Shown one piece after another: positions 36,001 through 45,984 of a stretch of 64,000 nucleotides of DNA; the stretch's first letter is position 1; each line of letters opens with the position of its first letter. The notes under the pieces were generated by a model. It worked only from the letters and a program-made list of their open reading frames with translations, made no database searches and had not been told where the DNA came from. Source of the DNA: Chryseolinea serpens (GTDB lineage Bacteria; Bacteroidota; Bacteroidia; Cytophagales; Cyclobacteriaceae). The stretch is taken from positions 248,001-312,000 of the forward strand of contig NZ_FQWQ01000001.1 of assembly GCF_900129725.1 (NCBI RefSeq), read 5' to 3'. The translations under genes and the position numbers were made by a program.

Positions 36001-36898
36001 TCACAGATGAAGGGCCGGTCGGGTTGTTCTTGTTTTCCGGTGTGGGATAGGAAAACGTGCCCAGGTAGGTGAGGAATCCGTTTGCCGCGTTTCGCTGAAA
36101 CCTGTGAATGCCGGAGGGTGATGAGCCTAGAAAAATATATTTTTCATCCGGCGTCACCGCCATGCCACCGCTACCCAGCAGCGCTGGACTGACAGGCTGC
36201 TGCTGTACGAGGGTGAGGCCACCCGTGTTTTGATCCCGTTGGTATACGTGCATGTACCTGCTTGCCTGGTACAAGTAGTTCCCATCGTTGCTAATGTACA
36301 GGCCACCACCCTGTGTATAAACGTGCGCCGTTTGTGTGACTGTACCATCGACGGTGTTGCGTTTGTAAATATCGACATAGGCGCCTTGCTGTAGATAAAG
36401 AAATTTGTCGTCGGGACTGATTGACATGTTGGGGGCGCCGCCGTACATTTTGGTCGTCGCCGAAAAATTGCCCGCATAGGTGAGCTTACCCGTGACGGCG
36501 TCGCGGGTGAAGATGAACATGTAGGTGGAGGTCTCGCCCGACGCGTAAACAAACCGGCCGTCTTGGCTGAAAACAAAATTTCCAATGCCGGTGGGCTCCT
36601 TAAACCCGTACATCTCCAGGTAGTGAATCTCGTTCACCACCATGGCACCCGTTGTGGCATTGTAGTCGAACACACCCAGGCCCGCGTCGCTTGACGTGTA
36701 GGCAAACTTGTTGTCGGGTGATATCCATAGGGCATTGACATACTCAAACCCTTCCTGCATGCCACGGTTTACATATTTGAATTTGAGGAATTGAGCTGTT
36801 GCGGGCAGGAAGGCTATACCCAATAACGCGAAAACCAGAAGGGCCTTGATTTTTGACTGACCGGAGTGTGCCGCGAAAAACGAACAACGGCGACTCAT
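33034..36898 (-). pseudogene. T9SS-exported beta-propeller/FN3 protein with type A sorting domain, broken by a frameshift
   Basis: Two frames on the minus strand overlap: 33794-36898 reads a signal peptide (end ATAQ), a seven-bladed lactonase-like propeller (repeats such as SPDDKFLYL, SPDNKYLYAN) and three FN3 domains; it then turns to nonsense after NAGTAVLYSSPTTT. The other frame (33034 up to about 33960) picks up at once with YCADDQVDYGKAYYFWLQ, two more FN3 domains and a type A T9SS sorting domain (VYPNPVSDFLKLEW, DLAPGHYECGI). Joining needs a 1-base shift near 33950-33970, where the coding strand reads ACCACCACCC. About 1,290 codons in all; ATG at 36898 chosen before the signal peptide. 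Confidence 0.85.
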
Positions 36899-37252
36899 GG
36901 CCGGAATGACGCCGAGGGCTACACGCAGCCAATGCGCCAGGAAATGAAACGTCATATTCAAACAATGGATTAAAACCAGGAGACAAGAACGCAAAAATAT
37001 CCATCAAATTCAGCTAACCAAGCCACTCCTGTAAGGTGTTTGTAAGAAAATGAGAACTTTAGCAATAAAATCGGCGGCGACACAAGCCGGGAAGTACGCA
37101 AAAAACCAACCGCAGGACTGTTTTGCTGGCTCCATTCTTTTTGCCGGTTGGAATAAAGCGATAGTTTCTGTAAGAATCCGCCGGACGCGTCAACGGTGGG
37201 GCCGTCCGTTTGGTACTATGGGTTGTCGTAACCTGGTCTCCTGTTTCAGTGA
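36899..37252. other. Gene-free stretch upstream of the T9SS gene
   Basis: About 350 bases. The frame of the T9SS gene stays open to 36994 but reads as non-homologous leader. No clear promoter match or repeat seen. Confidence 0.4.
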
Positions 37253-38308
37253 CTAGGTGGTCTGGTTTTGGGGTTTGTTGTTTTTTGATTGGCGAAACAA
37301 TTCCGTGAGCACCAATCGCTCACCATCGCTTTGCTTTAAGGCGCTGTCGTACTGGCCGTCTTTCATAAGGGCTATGTAGGGCGCCTTTGAACTCAGTAGT
37401 TTGTCGATTTGTTGATCGTGGCTGGCCGACAATTCGATCTCATCTTTGTATAGGCAAGGGGCAAATAATTCATGGAGGCGGCTTATCGTAATTTTATCCG
37501 GCGGCTCTTCCAGCGAACCGGCGGGGGCGTAGGCGCTGTTGTTTGCCATCTGATCCAGGATAATTTGTTCGGTAACGGCTTCGTGCAGATTTACATACTC
37601 CGGTAGGGTGGTATATCTCGCTATGTCCGGGGCAAGCATGAAATTTGGAGGCAAGAGCGTGTCATCGCTAAAAAGCAGCACCTGTCGAGCAATGCCGATT
37701 GCCTTGTCGTAACGTAGCTTGTATTGGTCATTGTTTTCCACAATTGCGTTCACGATATCCTTCGGCTTTGCCATTCCCAGAAAGGCATTGGCGACATTTT
37801 CTTTCTTGCCAATAAAAACCAGTATGGCCGGCGAGCCGGTCCGCGCTGCGCCTGCGCTGAATGCCAACAACCGGGTGACCCACCAGGCGTCGCCGCTTTT
37901 TAAATTCAACACCGCCACTTCCTGATCGAATGTCGTCGCCAGGACTTTGACGATGTTCATCGCCGTTGAGTCTGTAATCAGCGCGCCGTCAACACCAATG
38001 TTGTCGGGCAAGCCGAACGACGCCCGCTTCACGGCCTGTGTATCCAGATTGATTTTACTAAAGTCGATCTTCACGCCCTTAATGTCGAGCACGGCACCTC
38101 TTCCTGAGAAGAAATCGAGGAGTAAAAGCACTACCGGCAGGAAGCTTATGCTCGCGACCACCAGGATCACGGTGCCTTGCGTGTTTTGCCACCCGGCATA
38201 GCGTTGCCCGATCATGAAAATGACCATAAAGACCAACCAAACCAAGGGAATGATGGCGAACGCCAAACCTTTGTTGTAGGGCCACAGCTTATCGTTTGAA
38301 TCGGGCAT
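37253..38308 (-). CDS. Hypothetical membrane protein with two N-terminal transmembrane segments
   Basis: 351 residues. Two hydrophobic helices (about 14-35 and 45-65) are followed by a ~285-residue soluble domain with a Rossmann-like alternation (AMNIVKVLATTFDQEVAVLNL, GSPAILVFIGKKENVANAFLG) and a charged C-terminus. I recognise no family or catalytic motif. The soluble part probably faces the cytoplasm. No operon partner. Confidence 0.7.
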   Translation of the reverse strand: MPDSNDKLWPYNKGLAFAIIPLVWLVFMVIFMIGQRYAGWQNTQGTVILVVASISFLPVVLLLLDFFSGRGAVLDIKGVKIDFSKINLDTQAVKRASFGLPDNIGVDGALITDSTAMNIVKVLATTFDQEVAVLNLKSGDAWWVTRLLAFSAGAARTGSPAILVFIGKKENVANAFLGMAKPKDIVNAIVENNDQYKLRYDKAIGIARQVLLFSDDTLLPPNFMLAPDIARYTTLPEYVNLHEAVTEQIILDQMANNSAYAPAGSLEEPPDKITISRLHELFAPCLYKDEIELSASHDQQIDKLLSSKAPYIALMKDGQYDSALKQSDGERLVLTELFRQSKNNKPQNQTT

Positions 38309-38454
38309 GCGATGGTTGCTGTTGTTGGGTGAGGGCAGTAAGTCAATTTAAGCAAAGTGCTTTACTTCTTCAATACCTGAAAACCCTAAAAAACCGCTGG
38401 ATAATACTTGAATGGCTACTGGTGGCGTAGTTTTTGTCGGCTAACTTTGTGGCA

Positions 38455-39186
38455 ATGAAGACAGCCATCAAGGGAACCGAATCTTCACCACAGTCGTATG
38501 CGCGAATGGGTGGTGTGTTATATTTGATCATCATTATCGCCGGCTTGTTTGGGGAGTTTTTTGTCAGAGGGAAATTGTTCGTGCCCGGCGACGCCACGGC
38601 CACGGCCAATCAAATCGTTGCTTCTCCGTTGCTATGGCGCGTGGGCATTTGTGTTGACCTCGTCATGCAGGTGTGTGACATTCCCTTAATGGTGATCTTT
38701 TACGTGTTGCTCCGGCCGGTCAATAGAAATCTTGCCCTGCTTAATTTGCTGTTCAACTTAATACAGACGGCGGTGTTGGTGGCGAACAAACTAAATCTTT
38801 TGATGGCATTGTTTGTACTGGCCGACGCCCCTTATTTAAAATCTATCGATCCGACTCAACTCCACGCGCTGTCGTACATTTTTATTAAACTCCACGACCA
38901 TGGCTTCGGCATCGGGCTCATCTTCTTCGGATTTGTGTGCCTGGTGGAAGGATATTTGATCTTCCGGTCGGGCTATTTTCCGAAGACGCTAGGTGTGTTG
39001 ATGCAGGTGGCGGGCGTGTGCTATATCGTCAATACATTTACGTTGCTCCTGAACCCGCCATTGGCAAATCAGTTGTTCCCGTTTATCCTGATGCCTTGCT
39101 TTATCGCCGAACTGTCGCTTGGCTTGTGGCTGCTGGTGAAAGGTGTCGATTTGCCGAAGTGGCAGGAGCGGGTACAAGTAAGCTAA
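38455..39186 (+). CDS. DUF4386 integral membrane protein
   Basis: 243 residues from ATG at 38455. Six hydrophobic segments (for example VLYLIIIIAGLFGEFF, MVIFYVLLRPVNRNLALL, IGLIFFGFVCLVEGYLIF, VCYIVNTFTLLL) and the DUF4386 phrases RMGGVLYLIIIIAG and FVRGKLFVPGDATATANQI support the family. Inner membrane; function unknown. Often found near regulators in this phylum, but no partner is next to it here. Confidence 0.88.
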   Translation: MKTAIKGTESSPQSYARMGGVLYLIIIIAGLFGEFFVRGKLFVPGDATATANQIVASPLLWRVGICVDLVMQVCDIPLMVIFYVLLRPVNRNLALLNLLFNLIQTAVLVANKLNLLMALFVLADAPYLKSIDPTQLHALSYIFIKLHDHGFGIGLIFFGFVCLVEGYLIFRSGYFPKTLGVLMQVAGVCYIVNTFTLLLNPPLANQLFPFILMPCFIAELSLGLWLLVKGVDLPKWQERVQVS

Positions 39187-39310
39187 TAAGGGAGTGCGAA
39201 ACGTCTCAACACAGTCTCTCAGGGACTGTGGTGACCGAAGCGGCGGATGGATTGTCCCGGAAGGGTGAAGAGGAGAACCACCGGGTTCAACGGGATGGCT
39301 GGCCGCTGAA

Positions 39311-39335
39311 TTTGTTGGTGAAGAACACCAACAAA
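39311..39335. terminator. Small hairpin after the isomerase gene
   Basis: TTTGTTGGTG and CACCAACAAA pair perfectly around AAGAA just beyond the end of the isomerase gene. A near-identical hairpin (40383-40407) lies on the other side of the same gene. Confidence 0.55.
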
Positions 39336-39341
39336 GGCGGG

Positions 39342-40259
39342 TTAACGATACACCTCACTAATGGCTTTATCCAACGCCTCGATCATCTCAGAAACCAACG
39401 CAAAAGGATCATATGCCTTGCCGCGCACAGCCAGGGTCTCGACGGGTAGATAGCCTTTATAGCCGCCGTCTTTGATGATTTGGACCAACCGTTTATAGTC
39501 TGTCGGGACTTCGTTGCCGAGCCCGAAGACACTTTCTTTCACTTGCCAGTTGATCGCGTAGGGAACGACCGCTGCAATGTCTTTGTAAGGGTCGGCCGTC
39601 TTGAAACTTCCGGTGTCTACGATCAGGCCTGCCCATTGGGAGTTCACACCCTTCATGACATAGATGCATTGTTCGGCGGTTTGCAACATGTCGCCGTGGT
39701 TTTGGATGCCGATCTTGACGCCATACTGTTCTCCATAGGCGGCACACTCTTTAAAACAAGCGATCATCCAACCGGCCACTTCCGTCCATTTGTTTTCATA
39801 GCCGCTGGGGATCTCGCCGGCAAAGACGCGTACGATCGGCGCGCCCATTTTCGAGGCGGCCACAATCCAGTTCTTGGCCAACTGCACACCTTCAGCGCGC
39901 ACCTTTGGGTCCGGAGAAGCAAAATTGTTTCGTATGCCTGTGCCACTGATGATCACTCCTAATTTGGCTGCGTGATCCTTGAACTTCTTTAAATACTCAT
40001 CCGAAGGAACTTCGGGATAGGTTGGAAAGAAATAGGCGGTGGGATCGAGTGCCTTTATTTTTTTTGAGGCGCACCACTCCAGCAGGTTGAACAAGGTATA
40101 AACCTGTTGTTTGTCGCGGGCGGTGAGCAGATCGCTGAACGAGTAAGCGTTGAGGGAGGGAATAAGGGAGGGTCGTTTTTGTTGGCCGATGGCTTGAGTG
40201 AAAACCAGTTGGAAAAAGACGATGGTTGTCAGGAGGAACAGTTGGAATCGTGGGGCCAT
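39342..40259 (-). CDS. Secreted sugar phosphate isomerase/epimerase-like TIM barrel
   Basis: 305 residues with a signal peptide (about 1-25). The AP-endonuclease-2-type TIM barrel is shown by SLNAYSFSDLL, KIGIQNHGDMLQTAEQ (metal-ligand strand), GLIVDTGSFK and GYLPVETL with the usual Glu/His/Asp metal ligands (E, H, D, E). It is 263 bases downstream of susD on the same strand, so it may process a sugar taken up by the pair, although terminators lie between. Confidence 0.87.
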   Translation of the reverse strand: MAPRFQLFLLTTIVFFQLVFTQAIGQQKRPSLIPSLNAYSFSDLLTARDKQQVYTLFNLLEWCASKKIKALDPTAYFFPTYPEVPSDEYLKKFKDHAAKLGVIISGTGIRNNFASPDPKVRAEGVQLAKNWIVAASKMGAPIVRVFAGEIPSGYENKWTEVAGWMIACFKECAAYGEQYGVKIGIQNHGDMLQTAEQCIYVMKGVNSQWAGLIVDTGSFKTADPYKDIAAVVPYAINWQVKESVFGLGNEVPTDYKRLVQIIKDGGYKGYLPVETLAVRGKAYDPFALVSEMIEALDKAISEVYR

Positions 40260-40382
40260 GGTGATTTCTGTTTAAGGGATGCGGATAGGTAATTTAGAAA
40301 TCCGGGGTTCAAAAAGCAATCTCTGCTTTTTAGCGGGAAGTGGTGAATTCAGGCGGGCTGTTTCATGTGTCTGGCGGCTAAC

Positions 40383-40454
40383 TTTTGTTGGTGGGACACC
40401 AACAAAATGGGCGTGGGGAAATAAAAAAGCCGTCTCAGAATTTTGAGACGGCTT
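40383..40454 (-). terminator. Two hairpins after susD, the second an intrinsic terminator
   Basis: The hairpin 40427-40454 (AAGCCGTCTCA / TGAGACGGCTT) is followed on the minus strand by a T-run, so it ends the susCD transcript. The hairpin at 40383-40407 (TTTTGTTGGTG / CACCAACAAAA) copies the one at 39311-39335. Confidence 0.88.
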
Positions 40455-40522
40455 GTTCAATATGCGGGTGTGGTTATGGATGCAGATGTCTGGCTACATC
40501 CTTTTTTAAGATCTAGCCAATT

Positions 40523-42304
40523 TTAATAGCCACTGTTTTGTTGGAATTGTTTGTTCACGTCGATGGTCGATTGGGGTATCGGGTAGGCACGACGGGTAGG
40601 GGGTGTGGCGGGCTTGGCGGTGAAGGGCGAGTCGAGCTTGCCGAAGCGGATCAACTGGGGACGGCGCTTCATTTCCCAGTAGAGCTCGAAGCCGAGTTCG
40701 CGGAGCAGGATGTCGGCGTCGAGCGTTGCAATGGCTTTGCCGGGTGCATTGGCGTAGAGCGCTTCGCGTGTTCTGCTGGTGCGCAGGATGTTGATGTCGG
40801 CCAAGGCTTCGGTGATCTGGCCTTTGCGGAAGTAGGCTTCGGCGCGCATGGTGTAAATACCACCCAGGCGGTAAAGCGGAACGTCTACGCCACTCACGCC
40901 GTTGTCGGGGCCGGATACGCCGGCGGGGTCAAATTCAAATTTGAAGATCCGCGCACCTTGGTTCAGCTGGTTGGAAGTCAGCACAGCCGCCGCCGGGTTG
41001 TCGAACGCCAGGTCGGGCGTGAAGTTCATCGGGGTGTTGGTGTTTTTTTCCATCACCAGGGGAAATACCGCGATGCGCGAGCCGTCCATGACAAATCCTC
41101 CTTTGTCGTTGAGCTTCGGACCGTATTGCTGGCCATAGATGATGCCGCGGTTGAAATGGAACCAGGGTTGGGTTGTTCCGGCCACGACGTCGCTGGCAGG
41201 CACGCTGGTGTCGGTGCCATCGTTCATGAACCACGTTCCATCACCGTATTGATACTTCCGCGAGAAGCGGGGATCGTCCTGGTTACCATCCCAGCTGTGA
41301 AAGAATTCGGTGGTCATACACGCTGCGTTGGTGCCGCGGTTCGCCGGTGACGGGCGTTGGTTGCGTTCCTGGTTCACATAGCCCAGGTCGTTATCGCCGG
41401 CCCGGAAGGCATCGATCTTTTGAACAATGGCAAAGATGTGCTCCGGTGCGCCGGAGTTGGTGATGTCAAAGTTCGAAAAATAGTTACTGGCCAATTGGAA
41501 CTTGCTGTTGTTGATGAGCATCGAGGTGTAGTAGATCACACGGTCCATATCGTTCTGTCCCGTAGTGAGCGATGCTTCGGTGTATTTGAAGTCCGATGCA
41601 GCGTTGAAGCGATCTTTGAACACGGCGCGGTTCAAATACATGTCGGCCAGCAGGGCGTAGGCCGCTTCTTTTGTGAAGCGTCCGGTGTGGGTGGATTGTT
41701 CGCCCAGGGTAGCCAGGTTGGGGATGAGCGATTCCACCAGTGTGATGAGCTCGTCGATGCCTTCGGGTGCCTGCTTTGCGATGACGGGTGCATTGATATC
41801 CAGGGGATCGCGATAAGGCGCCTGGTTATACAGGTCGAACGTGTTGAACATGTAGAAGGCGTACAACCCTTGTGCTTCGGCGAGATACAACGCTTTCTTG
41901 TCTCCGTCGGAATTGGTGATCGTCTGGATGGCCGTCAGCGAACGGGAGATACCGTTGGTGAGGCGGTTCCACTGGTCGCTCGGGATGAGGCTGTTGGCTG
42001 TCCAGGTGAACTCGTGCATTTCGCGCCACTTGCCACCATCACCCCAATCGCTACCGCGTGTGGCCAGGACGGCAATGTCGGAGGCGTATTCCTGCATGGA
42101 GATCATGCCGGTGTTGTCGGTGAAGGTTGCGTCGCCGAGACGGTCATAGGCAGCAACCAGTGTGCTTTCCATGCTCGGGGCTTGACCACCCAACACTTCA
42201 TCGCGTACCTCTTCGTTGAGGTCGGTACACGAGAAGGCGCTGAGCAGCAGCGTGGCGGTAATGATTTGTCCGGATTTGGATCTGAATATATTTTTAAAGT
42301 TCAT
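40523..42304 (-). CDS. SusD/RagB-family nutrient-binding lipoprotein
   Basis: 593 residues. Lipobox LLSAFSC gives lipid Cys26, so it sits on the cell surface next to its SusC partner. TPR-like helices and the C-terminal SusD block (GGIYTMRAEAYFRKGQITEA, ADINILRTSRTREALY, LLRELGFELYWEMKRRPQLI, PIPQSTID) are typical. It binds oligosaccharides or other polymers for transport. Starts 4 bases after the SusC stop. Ligand unknown, as no glycosidase gene is attached. Confidence 0.95.
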   Translation of the reverse strand: MNFKNIFRSKSGQIITATLLLSAFSCTDLNEEVRDEVLGGQAPSMESTLVAAYDRLGDATFTDNTGMISMQEYASDIAVLATRGSDWGDGGKWREMHEFTWTANSLIPSDQWNRLTNGISRSLTAIQTITNSDGDKKALYLAEAQGLYAFYMFNTFDLYNQAPYRDPLDINAPVIAKQAPEGIDELITLVESLIPNLATLGEQSTHTGRFTKEAAYALLADMYLNRAVFKDRFNAASDFKYTEASLTTGQNDMDRVIYYTSMLINNSKFQLASNYFSNFDITNSGAPEHIFAIVQKIDAFRAGDNDLGYVNQERNQRPSPANRGTNAACMTTEFFHSWDGNQDDPRFSRKYQYGDGTWFMNDGTDTSVPASDVVAGTTQPWFHFNRGIIYGQQYGPKLNDKGGFVMDGSRIAVFPLVMEKNTNTPMNFTPDLAFDNPAAAVLTSNQLNQGARIFKFEFDPAGVSGPDNGVSGVDVPLYRLGGIYTMRAEAYFRKGQITEALADINILRTSRTREALYANAPGKAIATLDADILLRELGFELYWEMKRRPQLIRFGKLDSPFTAKPATPPTRRAYPIPQSTIDVNKQFQQNSGY

Positions 42305-42308
42305 GTCG

Positions 42309-45300
42309 TTAGATTTTTATGGATAGACCTACAGTGAATGTTCTGGCAGTGGGATAGCGAGGGTAGTCGATACCCAGCGACTGGTTACCACTGAGCGCTT
42401 TCGGGCTGTTGATCAGGGGATCGAAGCCGGTGTAGTTCGTGATCGTAAAGATGTTTTGGCCTGTCACATACAGGGTGGCGTTGTCAAGCCAATTGAGTTT
42501 TGCTGTTCTGAACGTATAGCCCAGGCGCGCGCTGTTCAACCGGAAGAAGTTGGAGCTCTCCATATACAAAGTGGAAAGGCGTGGCGGGTTGGTGATGTTA
42601 GCACCCGAATGGGCGTAGTCGCGGCTTGTATTCCGGTCCGAATTCAGGTTGTTCACGTTGATCGCACCCACCGCGGTGTTGTTGATGAGCGAGCCACCCG
42701 ATTGGCCGATAAAGGAGAGCGACAAATCGAAATTGAGATATTTCAATTGCGAGTTGAGGCCGTACGAGAAAGTCGGCAGTGCACCGTGGAAGATCGAACG
42801 GTCGTTGTTGGTGATGACACCGTCGCCGTCCTTGTCTTTGAATTTATCCTTTCCGTTTTCATCAAAGCCATCGTGTTCCAGCAGGTAGAATGAACCGGCG
42901 GCATAGCCACTCTTGTAGATGTTGGCCCACACGTCGGTCAGACCGGTACCCGAAACAATACCGGAATAGATCTGCGATACAGGAAGGTCCTTGATCTCGT
43001 TGTGCAGCGTAGCACCGTTCACATCCACGGACCACGTGATCTTATTGGTGTTCAGGATCCGGTAGCCGAGCATCATTTCAACACCGGTGTTCACGATCTT
43101 GCCGTCGATGTTCACCCACACGTTCGGTGTAGGACTGAGCACGGGGGAGGGGATGTAGAGGATCGCATCGGTCGTGGTCTTATTGAAATAGTCGATGGTT
43201 CCATAGAGGCGATTGTCTAGGAAACCAAAATCAAGACCGAAGTCAGTTTGTGTAGACACTTCCCACTTCAGGTTCGGGTTGGGTGTACGCGTGATCGACA
43301 AACCGTTGACCAGCGCGAGGTCGCTGTTGAGGTAGTAACCGTCGGCGCCCGATAAGGAATAGCTGGCCTGCGTGATCTTGTTCTGCACGTCCTGGTTACC
43401 GGTCTGTCCCCAGCTTGCACGAAGTTTGCCGGTCGAAAGCCACGTCACGTTCGACATAAAATTCTCGTGAGTGAAATTCCAGCCCGCGGCGAACGAAGGG
43501 AAGTAACCGTATTTATTGTTTGTTCCAAAACGCGTGGAACCGTCAGCGCGCATGGAAGCGGTGAAAAGGTACTTGTCGTCGAATGAATAATTCACGCGAC
43601 CGAAATAGGACTGAAGCTCATTCTCCTGGCTATAGCCGGTAGGCGGCAGGGGAGTGCCCTTGTAGCCGGGGTTATATTCGGGAGGAACACCCTGACCTTG
43701 TGCCGCGATGCCCGCTAAGCCCCAGGTGCCACCGGACCGGTCGAATTTCTGGTAGGAAAAACCACCCAGCACGTCAAACTTGTGTTTGCCCAAGGAAGTG
43801 TTATAGGTCAGGTAGTGCTCGAGCAGGGTGTTGGTCGACTCGGTATTGCTTTGTGAATAACGCCCGGTAGGATTGATGTCGATGATGTTGGGATAGAGCG
43901 TTGCGTTCCGCTCCCCTAAGGAGCGATCGATACCGACGTTCAATTTGTATTCCAGTCCTTTAACAATGCGGAAGGAAGTTTCAATGTTGCCGAGTACGCG
44001 CGTGGTCTTGGTCACATCGTCGTACAGGCTCAACAGGTAGGAGGGATTGTAGTAGGCGTTGGCTTTGAAGTTGGTGTAGGTGCCATCGGAGGCATATACC
44101 GGGTACGTGGGATTGGCCATCAGCATTTGGGTGATGATCTGTCCGTTGGAGCCGCCATCGTCGCTGGTAGGGATCGCACGGTCACGGGTCTGGCTGGCCG
44201 TGAGGTGCACGGCGATCTTCAAGCGTTCATCGTCCAGGAAAGACTCCGATGCGTTGATACGAGCCGAAAGGCGCGAGAAGTTGCTGTTCCCTACAATGCC
44301 TTGCTGCTCCATGCGGCCCAGCGACACGTAGTAGTTGCCGGAGTTGGTTTGCTTGGCGAACGACAACGACTGGTTGTTGCTCGCGGCTTTTCTCATGATC
44401 ACATCCTGCCAGTCGGTGTTGCCTCCGTGATCGAAGTTGGGATCTTTGATGACACCGCGATATTCGTCGGCCGAAAGCAGGTCGAGTTTCTTAGACACGG
44501 TCGAGAAGCCCACATAGCTGTCGGCAGTCAACGTGCCTTTTCCCTTCGAGCCTTTTTTGGTGGTAATGATCACCACGCCGTTCGCACCTCGGGCGCCGTA
44601 GATGGCGGCAGCGGAAGCGTCTTTCAACACGTTGATCGACTCGATGTCGGTCGTGTTCAGAAAGTTGAGCGGGTTTTTGGCGGCCGATGCACCGAAGCCG
44701 ATGTTGTCGCCGGTAGGGCTCGCGTTGTCGTTGGAGAGGGGCACACCGTCCACCACGAAGAGGGGCGTGCTGCCGCTGCGGATGGATCCGACACCCCGGA
44801 TCACAACGTCCATCCCAGCCCCGGGTTCACCGCTGCTGTTCACGACGCGTACACCGGCGATCTTCCCCTGGATCAGGTTGTCGGCCGAGGTGTTGATACC
44901 CTGACGAAAATTCTCAGAGGTGAGTTGTGCTACCGACCCGGTAACATCCGATTTCTTTTGATCGCCATAACCAACGATCACCAGTTCCTCGAGGGTTGAA
45001 GCATCGGCTAACATTTTTACTTCCAGCGTTGCGCTGTTGATCGTGATCTCCTGGCTGGCATATCCCACAAACGAAACTACCAGCACACTGCCCATGTCGG
45101 CTTCGAGTGTGAATGCACCATCACTGTTGGTAACGGTACCGTTGTTGGTGCCTTTCACGACCACCGTGGCGCCGGGTAGGGGCGCACCGGTCTCATCCAA
45201 TACTTTACCGCTGATGTTCGCGACAGCGGTCTCTGTGGCTACGGGCGTTCTTGTCTCGAAGCTGTCGGCCCGGGTGGCAAAACTGCACAGCCCCGCTACA

Positions 45301-45350
45301 GCTAAAAGGACAAGACCCTTTAGCGGGGGAAATGTAAATGTATTATGCAT
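42309..45350 (-). CDS. SusC/RagA-family TonB-dependent outer-membrane transporter
   Basis: 1013 residues from ATG at 45350 (signal peptide about 1-28); the upstream open frame is not protein-like. Domains: carboxypeptidase-D-like regulatory domain (about 45-125: ISGKVLDETGAPLPGATVVV), TonB box/plug (LVIVGYGDQKKSDVTGSV, LFVVDGVPLSN), then a 22-strand barrel ending in an aromatic strand. There is no STN domain, so it does not signal to an anti-sigma factor directly. With the SusD gene it forms an energised uptake complex. Confidence 0.96.
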   Translation of the reverse strand: MHNTFTFPPLKGLVLLAVAGLCSFATRADSFETRTPVATETAVANISGKVLDETGAPLPGATVVVKGTNNGTVTNSDGAFTLEADMGSVLVVSFVGYASQEITINSATLEVKMLADASTLEELVIVGYGDQKKSDVTGSVAQLTSENFRQGINTSADNLIQGKIAGVRVVNSSGEPGAGMDVVIRGVGSIRSGSTPLFVVDGVPLSNDNASPTGDNIGFGASAAKNPLNFLNTTDIESINVLKDASAAAIYGARGANGVVIITTKKGSKGKGTLTADSYVGFSTVSKKLDLLSADEYRGVIKDPNFDHGGNTDWQDVIMRKAASNNQSLSFAKQTNSGNYYVSLGRMEQQGIVGNSNFSRLSARINASESFLDDERLKIAVHLTASQTRDRAIPTSDDGGSNGQIITQMLMANPTYPVYASDGTYTNFKANAYYNPSYLLSLYDDVTKTTRVLGNIETSFRIVKGLEYKLNVGIDRSLGERNATLYPNIIDINPTGRYSQSNTESTNTLLEHYLTYNTSLGKHKFDVLGGFSYQKFDRSGGTWGLAGIAAQGQGVPPEYNPGYKGTPLPPTGYSQENELQSYFGRVNYSFDDKYLFTASMRADGSTRFGTNNKYGYFPSFAAGWNFTHENFMSNVTWLSTGKLRASWGQTGNQDVQNKITQASYSLSGADGYYLNSDLALVNGLSITRTPNPNLKWEVSTQTDFGLDFGFLDNRLYGTIDYFNKTTTDAILYIPSPVLSPTPNVWVNIDGKIVNTGVEMMLGYRILNTNKITWSVDVNGATLHNEIKDLPVSQIYSGIVSGTGLTDVWANIYKSGYAAGSFYLLEHDGFDENGKDKFKDKDGDGVITNNDRSIFHGALPTFSYGLNSQLKYLNFDLSLSFIGQSGGSLINNTAVGAINVNNLNSDRNTSRDYAHSGANITNPPRLSTLYMESSNFFRLNSARLGYTFRTAKLNWLDNATLYVTGQNIFTITNYTGFDPLINSPKALSGNQSLGIDYPRYPTARTFTVGLSIKI

Positions 45351-45984
45351 AGTTAAATTGTTGGTTTGTAGTTTTCTTAGGAATGCTTGAAGTGGATTTC
45401 TAGCTTGGCTCCGCCCAAAAGATGATGGCTTGAACGCTATCGATGGTTTAGGCTTTTGGGACACGGGCTAAAATTTCGACAAATGAATGAAACGAATGTG
45501 TTACGGAATTTAAAGCAATGTTGTGATTAAGTCAACAATGTTATGAAGAAGTAAACAAACGTGTGCATTGATCGGCTAGAAAAATAAAACGCGCCCATAG
45601 GGGATGAGTGGAGCCCTCAAAAAAAATAGTATAAAAATGTAAAAAAGTTGTAGGGGTGACGGTGGATAATTTACGTCCCCGTTTTTTTGTTATCCAGGCT
45701 GTGGGACAGACCCATCCGCGGTCGCAGGCTTTGTTTTAAAATTGAAATTGTAATTTAGTAACCCCAGCCTTTAGGCTGGAGGTTACGACTTACTATAGCG
45801 CCAGGGCTTTAGCCCTGAACCGGGATAGGGAGTATACCTGTAAAACGTAACGCTTGCTCCAAACGAAGCCTTCCAACTGAACGAACTGTGTTCTATCCAT
45901 TCGTCAACCTATTGAATTCATTTGCAGTCAGTTTTAAGATTTGCACCAGCGCCATAACGACTATGGCTTTATCCCGCTATGGTG
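45351..45984. repeat. Upstream region of susC with two palindromic repeats
   Basis: No gene in 634 bases. TAACCCCAGCCTTTAGGCTGG with its partner arm ending GGTTA occupies 45759-45785, and CAGGGCTTTAGCCCTG occupies 45802-45817; both belong to the palindrome family seen at 17143-17166. The region just upstream of the susC start is AT-rich but I could not fix a promoter with confidence. Confidence 0.6.

Noticed and set aside
41357-42337. 326-residue plus-strand frame opposite susD
   Set aside because: Antisense shadow of the SusD gene, with no domain or signal.
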